NCBI GenBank assembly: GCA_964017045.1 | Contig: OZ024807.1 | Span: forward strand, 19,389,813-19,453,812 | DNA: 64,000 bases | Direction of reading: 5' to 3' | Source of the DNA: Omphiscola glabra | Lineage: Eukaryota; Mollusca; Gastropoda; Lymnaeidae | Part shown: piece by piece, positions 1 to 14,600 of the stretch | Layout: every line of letters begins with the position of its first letter | How positions within the stretch are numbered: position 1 is the first letter of the stretch | The notes under the pieces: generated by a model | Seen by the model: the letters and a program-made list of their open reading frames with translations, nothing else | What the model was told of the DNA's origin: nothing | The model's database searches: none | Made by a program: the position numbers and the translations under genes

Positions 1-245
1 TGTAGAATACACACTATACATATATGCACAATACACACTATACACACATGCATAATACACACTATACACACATGCATAATACATACTATACAAAATTGCA
101 AAATACACACGATACAAACATGCAAACTATACACTATACACACATGCAGAGTACACACTATACACACATTGAAAATAAATACACTCTATAAAAATACGAA
201 GAATACACACGATACAAACATGCAGAACACAAACTATGCAAACAA
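1..245. repeat. ~25-bp tandem repeat (ACACACTATACACACATGCA)
   Basis: Degenerate copies of a unit containing ACACACTATACACACATGCA run from the window edge to about 245, with C-to-A and indel variants. The short ORF beginning at 169 is part of this array. Confidence 0.8.
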
Positions 246-3200
246 TCGAAAGCACACGGAGTTTGCCAATAACGTCGACCCCGCGAACAAATGTCACCCC
301 GATCGGGATGCCGCGCCTTTCACCACCATCTTCCTATGCCAGTGGCTGCATCCATATCCACTGACAAGTGGAAACGTTGTGTTGTTTTTTTCATATTGAT
401 TTTTTTTTTTTTTTAAACCACAAAATAAATGAAAGACAACTTACTACTGTGAATAAACACTTTTTTAAAATACTTATCGAACTTCGTTCATTTTTATAAA
501 GCTTAAAATATTCAAACAGTTGTCATATTACATTATAGTTTTATCCAAACTTCTCCATACAGATTGAAACTACAAAACCACACTTTAAAAAACATGAATA
601 ACAAGTGCTTTTTCAAGTGTATTCTTCTATGGTTTTAATTACATATCTTTCCTTTTATCAGCGGAATGCATCTCTAGCTGTAGGCTGCAAAACGGATTTC
701 ACTACGTCAATTGTCTCATTTCCCTTTAAAATTTCATGCCAATACAAAAGCGGATGCTAAGTGCGACCCTTAAGTTACGTTTCAGAAATGGCCAGGCCTT
801 GCTCTAGTACAAGTTTAAGCAAATTTCAGACACACACTACCGTGGTTTCTTCATAAACCATGGACAATTAAAAAAAAAAATAAAAAATTAAACACCAAAG
901 AAAAAGGAACAATAATACTGTTATAGATTTTTATTTCGATATTTATTTATTTACAAATAGATAACAACAAATTTACAGAACAAAAAAGAAATACCAATGA
1001 CAATTTTTTGTTTAAAAAAATGAAACAAATTGTCAATATATAAATAGCATCTTATTTATGTGTATAATTCTATTTTAAATAAGCAGCCTATGAAAAAGAC
1101 TAAACAAATTGTATGTTAATTTTTCTATTCACATATATAAATTCTTTGAAGTGTTTAACTCTCCTATTTCTTTCTATAATTATAAATCAATCATAAAGCA
1201 AACTTGGACTGATTAAAATAAAAAACAATTAAATATTTACCAGACGGTTATTGTTGAGTAGATTGTGCAATCTTGAGATATACCAGTTGTACGTGCGCAA
1301 AAGAGCCAAAGACACAAGAGGCTAACTGGACAGTAAGGGAGTAACACTATCACGGACGAAGGAGATGTACCATTAGAAACCATCAGATGTGGATCGATGA
1401 CGAGAAACCAACCATGGAAATAAAAGAATAACGATACCTTATCGAAAAAAAAACGTGAGCCTGCAAGCAAGAAATCTGCAGCCATTCTATGTCATTATAG
1501 ACCAAACCCTTTTTGTAACCAATAGGGATGAAGGCTAGAAAAAAATGTATTGGACAATTTCCGAGTGATAAGCAAATCCAACTCAGATCAGTTCCCATAT
1601 AACAGTCTGAAATGGGCAATTATTTGTTAACTGCATATTGAATAGAACCACATTTCAAAATATAGTATGATTTTTGTTTAAAGGCATTACGTAAACAATG
1701 TACTCTAAATGCAGACTGCAGCAATAAATAACTTAGGAAAACTTGTGATAGACATTATAGTTTTAAGTAATTTACTCTCGATTTTTTTTTTTTTAGTTTT
1801 GATTGTTTATAAAAATTAGAGTCCCTTTAGTGTTAGTATTTACTTCACTTAAGTCCACTCATGCATTCTATAGAATGGCAATGAAACGTGTATAATGCAT
1901 TTCACACTTTGACTAGAATCGTCAAGCATTCCATAGAATGCCTGGATTACACACTTTAACTTTAATATTTGAATTGTTCATAGATTATGCATGTAGTATG
2001 CACCGGCCGTACTATAAGTAATCTATTTTAAATAGAGTTTCATTGTACGAATGCCAAAGTCAGTATGCCAATAAACATATGCCTATGTCAGTATGCGTTA
2101 TGCATTTGCAATATTAGACATTTACCTTAAAACAATATGTTAGCCGGTAACACTATAAGAAAAAGTAAATAAATATCAACATTTTTCGCAAACCCACTTA
2201 TTGAGATCGAATAAGTTACATTATTAATTGAGTGTTTAAATAAAATGACATTTGATTGCATAATGTATTACGCTAAAAAGGTAGATTACATTTTGCTTAA
2301 ATAAATTAAATTTGTTTTTATAATTACTTTCTCTAAAACTATTAATGTTTCTCTTTTTTTGGCATTGAAAAATTTATAGTAAGGAAAAAAAAAAATTAAA
2401 TAAAAAAAGTAAAGATAACCAAATATTATATTTTATTTAAAATAATGTTTTTGCTTTCCCTTTAAATGTCATAAATAAATACATAAATGTATATTTATAC
2501 ATATACATATATATATTGCATTATTGAAACTTTGAAAGATCACATTGTATTAAAACATTTTTAATACATCGAACCGCACCCAGCATTATCATTTTGTTTG
2601 ATCTTGTGTAACTTAATGTAACTTTTTTTTTTATTAAAGGCCAGAAGGATAAGCTATATATTAATACTCTAGTTATATTTGCAGTCAGATTTTAGAATAC
2701 AAAATAATCTTTTTTATTGTATCTCTATGTTGGCATCCGTCCGTCACAATGTCACGATGGTGTAGAGTTCGCAGGACAAAATGCACAAGGCCTAGGATTT
2801 TTCTTTGTAGGCTTATAAGCTGGCTCACTAGACAGCAAATCGCCTCTCTCCGCTGCATAACCAAATAGAACATCATATGTGGATGACACAGCTTGGCACC
2901 GATGGCGTCGCAGGAGTTGTCAGAATGTTTTCATTATGTCAATATTATCCGCCAACTGGACTCTCACGGTTTTGAATTCAGTGTTTCCTTTTCTTAGATC
3001 CAAGCAACTCCAGACCAATAACTTGAGAGTGACTCAGATAAGACCACCCGGCCACCAAACATCCAATGTTCGTGTAATCAAAAGCTTATAACAGATACGA
3101 TTTTCGTGAAATTTTAAAATTAAAAAAAATTAAAAAACCTGTCTCTCATAGAAATTGAAACAAAACCAACAGCTTTAAAAATAGGAAGCCGTATAATAAC

Positions 3201-6200
3201 AATGGATACAACAATATTAAATGAAGTCTAAAAAAATATCTTCAAACCTGCAGTAATTTTTTTTTTCTTCCAGCAAATGCAATAAAGATCGTAAAAATAC
3301 TTTGTAACGCAAAAAACAAAGATTTTAAATTAAGTCATTTAGTCAGGCCAAGTAAAACGGTTAATATTTGGTCATTTTCATACTACAATAAAGATTAACG
3401 ACATTTTTTTTTGCTTTAACTAAGACTTGTAGTTCGCGCAAGTTGCATTTTTCTCATCTAAGCGCCAAACATTTTACTCATTTCTTTGATGCAGTAAGCT
3501 ATGAGTCTACTTGGAACATATTCTTTTTGTATCACTTTTAGTATTTGAACACTATTTAAAATATTTCTATGATTGAAGCAGTGCTATATCCATGTATAGT
3601 GTCGTCCGCGGGGGACCAGGCTTTTAGCCGCCTCTTTCGACGAACAAATTCAGCAGTTACCCAAAAATGCCTTCATATACTCCTTCCTACGACATTAGAT
3701 TAAAGTAGAGCTAGAATTTGGTTTGATCGATTTACACAGTGTATCCCTTCATTTACCTGCTACTTAGAACATTACAAATGTGACAGTTGATTAACTTGCA
3801 TTAGAACGTGCAAATGTTAGAAAACTTCTAGGAAATTACATAATGCTAAACGAAAATTAGCACCCAATATTTTCGTAGGACATAATGAAATTTAGTCAAT
3901 GAATTTTATTTATTGTTACATAAAGAATACATAATTAGGATACATCGTTAATGAAATATAAATTCATCTTTTCTACAATCATCAGGGATTTTTCATAATG
4001 AATATATATTTGATTTATAAAAATTCCTTTGGACTATATATCCCCAATGCAAAGCACAAATTTGTTTTGAATATAGGCTGTAGTGAAAAGAGGGGAGAGT
4101 TTCATGTAAGCACGGAAACAATAGACTCTAATAGATTGGACGATAAGCTTAGAGGCACACTTCAAATGGTTGATCCGTTGGTTAACTTGGTTTCCAGAAA
4201 TTTGTGTGAAATAAATGTTCGTCAAATTTCTTTTTGAACGCACTATACTAAATGGTAAAACGAAATAATGCGTAAAAAGGAATTTGAAGTAAAAGTGTAA
4301 CGTGTGAACTAAAAAAAGATTCTACCAAATTGTTGTGCGATCAAATTTCCGTCGATCAATTTTTCAGTGGATGAAATTTATTTTGATACAATTTCCGGAT
4401 ACGGATTAACTTATGCATACAATCCTTTAAAAGCTATTTAAATCTTCAAATCCCACAGTTACATCAATTACACAAATTATTATTTAACCAAAAAAAAACC
4501 CATTTAAAAATTACTATTAAATGTAACTCATCAACCAAGCAAAAACCTGAAAAATCATGTTAAAATAGCAAAGTTGTTAAGCCATTCCCTTGTCTGTGAG
4601 TTATATTTCATGTTGCTTTAACCTTTCACATTCCTCGCCAAATCACAATGATAAGACCCTGGCAGGCTTATAAATAAATGAATTGTTAATGTGTTTTTGT
4701 GTTCGTTGGATTGTTTGTTTGTCTTAAAATTAATCCATGATATATTAAAATAAAGTTGTAAATTTTGATAATATGTACTAAAATATTTGTTCTGGATAAA
4801 TTCCTCTTCTGAAAAATAATTTAATATCTAATAATAATGTTGAATCAAGAAACTATTGATTATCAATAGCTTCTTTAAAAGACCAAGAGGAATGGAGAAG
4901 GATAGTTTAATGTCAATGTCCAAGGACTAAGGGACATGATGATGAATGAGTGTAAGACCCAAAGAGATAAGACCTTTAAACATTGGGCAAATCTGACCCT
5001 GTCTTCTATTCCTAAACACATTTCTAGTTAGTCCTGAACATTTTAATAATGCAATTAAAGATAGAACGTGTTACAATTCGTGTTTTTTTATTACATAGAT
5101 AATGAACTCGATCTTTAGACTTTCGTTTCCGAAAGTCCTAATTATGTGGTTATTGATCTTTCGTGATGAATTTGTGCTTGTTTCATGTGTTTCTTATCGG
5201 AAATATTGCTTAGATAATAGTAAAATTTGAATAGCGATTATGACATAAATCCTGTTGTGTTTTCCTGTAGTCAAAAAATGGTAAAAATGGCTTGCTCGTC
5301 AAAACATGTTTCCCTTGTATTCAAAATAATACAGCTGAAAAAATTATATATATATATATATTTTATAACACTAGTTATATTGACAACAATTTATTGTGTG
5401 AACAAACTGTCGTACGCATGATAATTTTAAGATAAAGATACGAATTGCATTCATTTAAAAAATCGCAATACAAGTTTTGTGTGTTATAAATTCAAATTAT
5501 TATATTTTTGTCGTGTAAAATGTGTAGTATGTATAGATATATAGATTAAAAATTATGCCTTGATGACGCAACATGGAAACATAAAGTATTATTTCAGAAT
5601 ATAGATAAGGAAACAAAGTTTGTAAAAGCGTGTCCATCAATTAATAGATTTCAAACAATATAGAAACACTTTAGAAAAAATAAAACATTTTTTTTCTCCA
5701 TTTTTGTAAATAAAAAAACCTCCAATTTTTTTTTAAAACAGAAATAATAGTTATGTTTTTTGAAAGCTCTTACCTTTTTTAAAAATATGTCCTTTGAGAT
5801 TTAAAAAAAAAATGTTAAATGCTATTTGAAGACCTTAGTGCTAAAAGTACTTAAGTCACAAAATACACATTTTGAGATAATCGAGTTCAAATATTCTTGT
5901 CGTCTATAAAATGTGAAAATTTTTATATAATGTCTTCTTTATTTAAGTGACATAGGCTTATTTTAATGAGCTTAGATTTCTGAAGTACACTTGGCTAAAC
6001 CTGATAAGAAAAGTTCACAATTTAGATACATTTTGACAAAAATGTGACTTGAGTACTTTTAAGCACTAGGGTCTTCATTTACAGGATTAAAGTGCTTTTA
6101 AAAAAAAGTAGATCGTTTTTCCACTACCAGACGTTTTGTCATTAAGATACTAAATTTATTTTATATTATCTCAACTTGATCCAAGTTTTAAAAAAAAAAT

Positions 6201-7944
6201 GTTTTTAGGAAAACAACTCATAAAGATAAAGTATCTCCTATAAATCCTTTACAAAATGTCGTGTCAAGAAAATCAGTGTCAGGGTGTTTCCTTATTCTGC
6301 CCTTTGAAAAATAGGAACAGCTAATTTTTGGGGGTTGGGACTGGGGCCTGGGGCTGAAAATGTCAAAGTGCATGTTGTCATTTGCAACGAGATATGTGCC
6401 ACGTTTCAGCTCGATGGGTTGACGTGAAGTAGGTCAATCAGCCGGCAACCACGAAGAAAGCAAGCGAAACTAATAAAAAGGATCTGTTTTAAAAAAATTG
6501 TTAAAGAGTAATTGAATCGATTGTGACTTTTATAAAGTTCGTTTTTAATCATTATTAAACAATGAAGTAATTTAAAAAAAATTAAAATATTATACAAAAA
6601 CATTGAATTGATACATAATTATCAACCATGATGTACTTAAATAATAAATAAATAAAACAACAATAACAAATTATGCTTAGTTTGTAAGCATCCATTCAAA
6701 GAGTGCGTAAATTTACGGGGGAGGAGGGATTTCCAAGAAAATGTGACAGTTTGTTATACATTGTGTGTGTGTGTTTTTTGTTTTTTTTTTGGTTTTTTTG
6801 GGGGGAGTTATATTTTATGATGTATATTTTTTTTTACATTTAAAATACCTGATAATTGCGGTTTTTCGGATCGTTCTGTTTTGCTTGATGCATTACTACA
6901 GAGAAAGTTACATTAATAAATTAAATAGTTAAATAAGGAAATGCAAATAAGATTTAAATTATAATGGTTTGAATTTCTTAAAATTTTCGTTTGGAAGTAT
7001 GGAATACTTTGGTGGATTTGGGTTGGGGGGGGGGGGTCTGAGCTATGTTGCACAACCCTACAGAAAGGATGGATTGGGTAAACATTTAAAAAAATAGTAG
7101 TACCTACATTATGAACATCGCCTAATTTTAAACGATATAAAATACTGTTAACCCATCATGTCTGATATTAGTAAGGTAAATGTGCATGCCCAGATGCTAT
7201 GGAACGATATAAACCTATTTAATTGAATACTTTATTAAAACTGTATCTGTTAAAACACATCCAGATATAATTCAAAAAGTCAATTGTGTTCACTCTATGT
7301 TGTGTACACTGAGCATCTGTTCAAAAATCTTCAGTGACTATTTTGTAATTATCCACCCATCTATGGTTGGTGAAATCAGTTTATTGCAAATGAACTATTT
7401 AGCTTCCTAAAAAAAAATCTTACGATTTTTATGAATATTATGACATACATTCCTTTAATCCTCATAATAAATTGCATTTTAAAAAAATTAATTAAATATT
7501 TACTTTCAAATTAATTTTTGCTTTGAAAAATTGAGATTCAGATTACTTTCATGTTTTTACAAAGTTTTGCATTTTGCACCTTTAAACCTCAATGTTATTT
7601 TGAGTAGTAAATAATGTCTTGTTGTTGTCTTATAATAAATAATGTCCTGATGTACATTCGTCTTTCAAAATAAAAGTTTTTTAAGAACATCTTCGAAATC
7701 CAAAGTTTAATGAGGGGAACGCATTATCAAAGTAAATCAATGCTGATTTACCATTATAAAGTGTAAAGATCATTTTAATTATAAAAATAATATATTAAAT
7801 AAGTGGAACACCGGCCAAAGCATTGAAAACACTCGTTCTTTATGCAACATTATTCTCAGAATAAAAAGTACAAGCAAAAAAAAAAAATTTAGAAAAAATA
7901 AAAAAATAAAATAAAAACCACGTTTATTAATCAGTACTCTCCTG
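246..7944. other. AT-rich intergenic region downstream of R1
   Basis: Long A/T runs, no ORF with coding character on either strand, and no recognisable domain. The only structured item found is the dispersed repeat A copy at 6285-6515. The 3' end of the next gene in the cluster, if any, is outside the window. Confidence 0.5.
6285..6515 (-). repeat. Dispersed repeat A copy
   Basis: On the minus strand it reads CATCGAGCTGAAACGTGGCA, then ATGACAACATGCACTTTGAC and TTTTCAGCCCCAGGCCCC. It matches plus-strand copies at 40801-41010, 47890-48290 and 59382-59805. Interspersed element of unknown class; no RT seen next to it. Confidence 0.6.
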
Positions 7945-8420
7945 AAGTTCTCAGCTTTGGCCAAACTTGTTAAAGTACTTTCCTAAATATTTCAGCTGGG
8001 ACCAAACTTGTTAAAGTACTTTCCTAAAGTTCTCAGATTGGGCAAAACTTGTCAAAGTCATTTCCAAAAGTTTTCAGCGTGGGCAAAGCTTGTCAAAGTA
8101 GTTTCCAAAATGTTTCAGCTTGGGCCAAACTTGGTAAAGCACTTTCCTATACGTTTCAGATTGGGTCCAACTTGTTAAAGTACTTTCTTAAGTTCTCAGC
8201 TTGGGCCAAACTTGTTAAAGTACTTTCCTCAAGTTCTCTGCTTGGTTCAAACTTGTCAAAGTACTTTCCTAAAGTTCTCAGCTTGGGCCAAACTTTTCGA
8301 AGTACTTTCCTAAAGTTCTCAGCTTTGGCCAAACTTTTCGAAGTACTTTCCTAAAGTTCTCAGCTTGGGCCAAACTTGTCAAAGTATTTTACTTAAGTTC
8401 TCATTTTGGGCCTAGCTTGT
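7945..8420. repeat. ~41-bp minisatellite at the 3' end of R1
   Basis: About 12 degenerate copies of a ~41-bp unit (core on plus strand TTCTCAGCTTGGGCCAAACT then TGTCAAAGTACTTTCC). An AATAAA on the minus strand lies beyond it (7928-7923), so the array probably sits in the R1 3'UTR. The gene-proximal copy supplies the last codons and stop of R1. The plus-strand ORF through it is only a repeat translation. Confidence 0.9.
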
Positions 8421-8643
8421 CAACTGAAAATTCCTTACACGGCTTTAAGTTTTTATCAAAACTGGACTTAATGTTGCAGTAAGTACTGGATGAGTCAAGG
8501 TTTAGACTTTTGGAACAGTCGATCTGAACGTACGCGACTTTATCGGCTTTGTTGAAACTACTGTGGTGTGCCGGTTTTCTCCGTGTCTGCGAATGATCAA
8601 TGGTGACGTAGATGAGTCCATTCGAGCTGTACCGCCCAGGGTG
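8401..8643 (-). CDS. R1 exon 14: ITIM-bearing terminal exon
   Basis: 243 nt including TGA, entered in phase 0 after acceptor CTTACTAG. Encodes 80 residues with LIYVTI, VAYVQI and STYCNI; the tyrosines are 26 and 17 residues apart. The last codons (DKLGPK) and the stop lie in a degenerate copy of the adjoining ~41-bp minisatellite. Confidence 0.83.
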   Translation of the reverse strand, partial: HPGRYSSNGLIYVTIDHSQTRRKPAHHSSFNKADKVAYVQIDCSKSLNLDSSSTYCNIKSSFDKNLKPCKEFSVDKLGPK

Positions 8644-11600
8644 CTAGTAAGATTAAAACCAAAAAAAAAAACAACCCATTAATGGTGAATTTTGTTTGAA
8701 AGTTATTAGGCTAATAAACAAACTTGAATATACACAAATTAATATATAATGAAAGTAGAGTCAATAGGGTTGAGACACCCAGGGCGGTCTCTGATTTTGC
8801 TGACGTCAAACAAATACCACCTTAAGAATACACATTACCACAGACGTGTATATTATACATAGTTGTTTTTCGATAAGTGTCACCACAACAAAAGAAAATC
8901 GGACGGTCCAAACCCTATTCTGATCCACTCTCACTTATTTGACTCCCATTGGGTTAAAAGATTTATGACATAGAACATACGAAGTTAAAATTAGTTAAGC
9001 CAGTTACTAAACTGTTTTTAAACAAAGACATTTATGAAGATTGCAGAAGCATCATGTGAAGGAAACACTTTGGCCGGGAACCTCACCTGTTTAAAGTTAA
9101 CTGTATTTAAAAGTTTTTCTGATGCTGGCGAGGCATCTATGACACACTAGGATAAGTTGTTATAAAGGCTGATACAGTCGCATGTGTTGTGATAATGACA
9201 CAGTGGTATATGTTGTTATAAGAACACTCACATTTTTAAAATAATCTGTATTTAAAAGTTTATCTGATACTGGCCTGGCATCTATGACACTGTCAGATAT
9301 GTTGTTATAATGACACGCATCTGATTCGTTCCTCAAGTTGACATAGTCCGTATCTGTAGAATAGAACATTTAACATCAAAACTTCTCTCAGAAATTTCAT
9401 AATCCCCATGGACCTGGGATAGATAAACAAAAATATAAGTTAATGTATTTTTAACAAATACGATGTATACGAATTTTAACTTATGTACAGTTTTATGTAG
9501 ACGACGTGTTTTAACGTCATGTGTCCCCGTGAATTAACTCTAGCTGACCCCATGCTCGGAACCACCTTTAGGGCGTGGCTAACTAAAAATAGTCTCTATT
9601 GACTTTGTTTACAACTAAATAAATTAATAGTCTGTATCGTATTCTTTGTTTTGGTATTTAACATATGGTATCGTCTTTTGACGTGTACCGTTTTAGAACG
9701 AGCCATATACTTATGTAAGAGATTAATTTCTCCATACTCATTATAGTGTAGCAACAGTATAACTTGTAAACATAATTTAGCTTGTTTTTTGGTATTATTT
9801 TATTTTTATTTTTGTTTATTTTAAAAATGTAAGATTTGTAGTTTTGTTATTAAAATACTGTTAAACTGATGCATTTTTTTGTGAAATGAGATAATTAAAT
9901 AAAAATAGATTACAAAAATGATTATTACAAAATTGTTACTGTTTATTTATGTCATAACTGTACCTCCATTTTATTTCGATTTTCCGGATAATGCAATACT
10001 TAATGTGCTAGTGCATTAAACATTGTGTCATTGAATAATTTTTGTAAAATTATGTGCACACCGCTTTAAAATGTACAGTAACGGCTGAAAAATATAGTGT
10101 AAAAAACCATTTGCGAGAACACTTGGAGTTCAAATTTTTAGACTAATGATTCAATTTTAAATATATATGTTTTTTATTAATTGAAAATTGTATGTACCAT
10201 GTTTAACATTGTTTGAAATTTCATCGAACTATATTCGTAATACGATCATTAGTAAAAGGGCACAAAGCTATTATAAATATTTAGTAATAATGCTGCATAA
10301 AAGAAACAAAAATACTCACCGGCGTGACCCTCTTGTCTCACTATATCGGCGCGTGATTTTGGTCTGTAAATTGGAAATTATACATGCGTAAGTGTCTCAC
10401 AACTTAATAGGGCGATATTATGTTAAAAGTTTAACAATAGTGTATAAATTAAAAATATTTCTATGACTGAGTTATATTTTTTGTTCGATTGACAGTGTAT
10501 TTTCAAATTATAAATAACATAAGGTGTCAAAAAGCGCTTGTAATACCTTAGTAAAAGACTTGATATACATTTATTTCTGCTTTTAACTTATTTTTAAATA
10601 ATATATATATATATATATTTAATTTAATAGTATTTAAGTGATTTTTTTTGGGGGGGGGGGGCGTGAGGGAGGGGGAAATCGTATTTTAATTTATTTTAAT
10701 ACTGGCACAATTCTTTAGGAGATTCAAAAGGTCGGGTATATTTGAATTTGCAAAAAAAACATTTTCATTTAAGATATAAATAATCGTTTAGGGTAATTTT
10801 GTGAGAGGGAAGCACAGCCAATGCGTTTATTGTTATTACTTGTTTATAATAAAACCAGTTCATGATAAATGGGAAAAGTCAATAAATTTACAAATATAGA
10901 AAAAAATATATTTGAACTCCACGAAATGATACTCATGGACTTGGCGACTTTACCTGGACGAAACCGGTTTCTTTTTTAAAACAATCCGCTCTGAAAAAAA
11001 AAAATTGGGGGGGGGGGGGGGAAATAATAATAATCTTACAGATGAAACATTTATTTTTGTTGTAATATATTTTTTCACCTTTATGTGGAAAATGTTATAA
11101 ATTGATAAGGCATCAAACAAAATTTCTTTTATTATACATCTTACACCAAAAACGCTTTGAACATATTGACAACTGATCACATATTCAATAGTACGTATAG
11201 AACTTGTTTTTGTTGTTTTATTTGTTGTTTACTCTGATTGTAAAAAAAAATAGATTTAAAGAACATATATCAGTTTGTGAGGCATGAAGATGGATGTTGC
11301 AAGTTTTTTTTTTTTTTTTGCAGTCAGTATCAGGCGTTGTTACCACAAGACGTATCAATGCGAGCTAGGGACTTAGGCTAAGAAGTTGTCTGAGTGTGTT
11401 GGAGACAAACAATGGCCATTTGTATACGTCCAAAAATATTTTTTAAATAGTATTTGAAATTTTCTGATGATATATACCTGGGAGGTAAATATAATTCAAA
11501 TCAGACGTGTACATAAGATGTATCTTTGATCTCGTTTATATAGTAATTGGGGTATAAAAAACTTTGACGATTGAGAGACTAGACGCTTAGGTAAGAAACT

Positions 11601-14600
11601 AGTGACAGACCGACTGATACTGTCTTTTTTAATGATTTGTAAGTCGATGGATGATAACTGGAATAGAGAATCATGTTTGATGCTGATTTGACGTTATCAT
11701 TAAACAGTTATCCCCATAGCAATACATAGTATGTCTGGTGGTGCAGTAGTTTATTGTTAAGCTGCTCTTGAGATAGAACCTTAGAGAGCTCGTATTTTCA
11801 AGTTGTACAAAATGTTGTCTACTAATTTTTTTTGTTTATCTTTAATTCCCCCCCCCCCCTTTTTTTTCCCCTTTTCCAAACATTCTTGTCAAATTTTCAT
11901 AAATTTGATGGTACGGTTGGAATAAATAAAATTGAAAAGAAATAATGTATTAGCAAATTTAATAGCATTTTAAATTAAGTGAACTTTACTGTGAACACTT
12001 AAAAAAAAAATAAAACTAGGATTTAATCATTATAATCTTTGTACCACTTTTAACAAAAGTCCTTTCTACAATTTTTTAGGTAAAAAAAACTGATGGGCAA
12101 CGGAGATAATTATTTAGTATTCATATCGTATACAGTTTAGAAATATTTGATATTAACTTACTGGTTTTCACAAGAAACACGAACAGCGTCGTAACTGCTA
12201 AAAACAATGTTACAAGAGACAAGCTAATTCCAATTGCTAACAAAATAAACTGAGAATCTGCGGTATAAGGTGCATCAGCTGAAGTGTTGAAAAAGAAAAA
12301 AATACAACGATTAAGGAAGTAAACCAATATAACGTTATTTTTTATATCATCATCCTAATAGAAAGTAAAATATATTTTCTTTTAAAAAGTAATAAAACTT
12401 GGCATTCGCTGGCAGTGCATATCTTTATAAACGACCAATAAACCAAATTAAAATATCATAATTAGAAGCGTATATACAATATTATTTAGTATATACTTTG
12501 CTGCAGCACAAATGTTAAATTGAATTTTCAAAACTATTTCTTCTTGCTCTAAGTATTAATAAAGCAACTTTAAAAAAAAAAAAATTAAAAATTAATACAA
12601 TTTTAAAAAAAACGCCATAAAAACAAACACATGTTATTAACTTTATTACACACCTGTTGTATTGGTATACATCATAAGTGGATGGCATTCGAATTCTGTT
12701 TTGCGATCAGCACTTAGAGAAATGTTGATCATGTATTCCGTATTGTAGTTCAAACCGCTAATTGTTCTAACGATATTATGAACGCCATCTTCCTCAGCAG
12801 TGAAGTAAATATCTCCATAAACTGAACTCGAATCATTCACAGGAACGGCTTTAATTATAAACTGTTGATTCTTTAGGTTTGCTCCTAGTGTGATGGATAG
12901 AGTGATGTAATCTGAACCTCTTTGGGTAACGTTGACATCAAGTGTACAGGTCTCTGTTACATAAGTAAAATAATGCAAACTTACTTTGTACGTTTAATAT
13001 GTATGTCATTTGTATTAATTGAACTTAAAACAGTTTTAATCATGTACCTTTAGACGTAATATATTTTTACTTATTAAAAGCAAGAAAATAATGACACTAT
13101 TATATATACTAATGACTGAGATATGTCTCTTAAAAAATACTTGAAAACAATTGTTTGGTAAGTGCAAATTATGAAGTCTGTGTTTTATTTGTTATATGTT
13201 GTTTTTTTCAAAATATCAAGGCTACTAGAGCCAGTGTAAGTTTTATTTATCATAATCAACATATAAATGAGTGAAATATAAATAGCGAAATACCGTAATT
13301 TAAATAGTGGATATTTAATATTAAAATGTGCGAACACATTGATGTACAAAAAAATACGTTTTTGCGTTTGAATATATATTGTCAGAAGATATTGAGTAAT
13401 TCCGTTTCAGCCAAGGTTAAAAAAAAAAAAATTATTAATAAAGTCTGAGAAATACTGGAGAATAAATGGCATAGTATTGCATTAAACATGTGATACCTAT
13501 GTAATTTTATTGTAGAAAATGTGTTTAAAAAGGTAATACATTCAAAAATTGTAGAGGCTATTGAAATATACCTTTCAACCTGATGTCAAGGGTATAATTT
13601 AGGACGGATATGACGTCAGTGTTGTTGTACATCGTGGTGACATACACTGGATATATGTTAAACTGGTCATCTGCGATATTTAAAAGTTTTATGTATATTG
13701 TAGAATTAGAGAAATGGATAGTGTTTGGGGACCAAAGTATGCAGAAGCTGAGCTGACATCCAGTTTGATAAAGAGTTGTTCCATTAAAGTCAACGACAAG
13801 ACGATGTAACACATTGTGCAGTGAGACATGGACACACGTCTCCATTGTTAGATTGTCTCCAATGTTGGCGAAGATAATCTTTCGACTTGTCTCTTTGTCA
13901 CACAGTTGAAGATTATCTGGGGAAAATGAACAATTTCCTTAAAATGTTAAATCGCAAACGCAAATTGTTTATAATTATGTTTGTTTGCTTCTTATAAACT
14001 GGAATTGGAATGTTATAAATTATTCGTTTACTAAATTTAGTCTTTTAATTTGTATTTGTCTATTTCTACTATTTGCTAAAAAAAAGTAGTTTGTTTGTTA
14101 AAACTTGACTAATATTGGTTTTCCTAAAATTTTAAATTTATATTAAAATTATTAATTTCAAATGCAAAACATCCCACCTGGTAATAGCTTTGTATCAAGT
14201 AATAGGTTCAAGGATTTATTGTCTGTAGTGTTCAGTAGCATACTGTAAACTTTTGCATATTTTGGTACAACATTGTGGATTGAGAAATAAATAAAATGAT
14301 ACATTCTAGATCCATTCTTCATATTAGATATCATATAACGTTGATCACTTGTGTCGTTGTAGGTATGTAGGACGTCATTGATCAGTAGATTTGATGCCAG
14401 ATTTGGAGAAATAACACAAAACATGACAATAATGTTGTCACCAATGTTCACTGTTTTAGTCAGGTTTGGAGAAAATCCTTCACACATAACAGGAGGACCT
14501 GATGAATGGATTTTTTTATTAACATATTCACAAATAATAATACATTGTGTATAGCTTCAAAAATATCTTAAAAATAATGTGGGTAACTTGAACATGTCTA

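Noticed and set aside
8049..8354. Plus-strand 101-aa ORF with repeated SAWAKL-type units
   Set aside because: It is the translation of the ~41-bp minisatellite; the frame is kept only because the array has drifted without stops on that strand.
10188..10391. Plus-strand 67-aa ORF over R1 exon 11
   Set aside because: It is antisense to a small exon that fits the R1 reading phase on the minus strand, and it has no recognisable motif.
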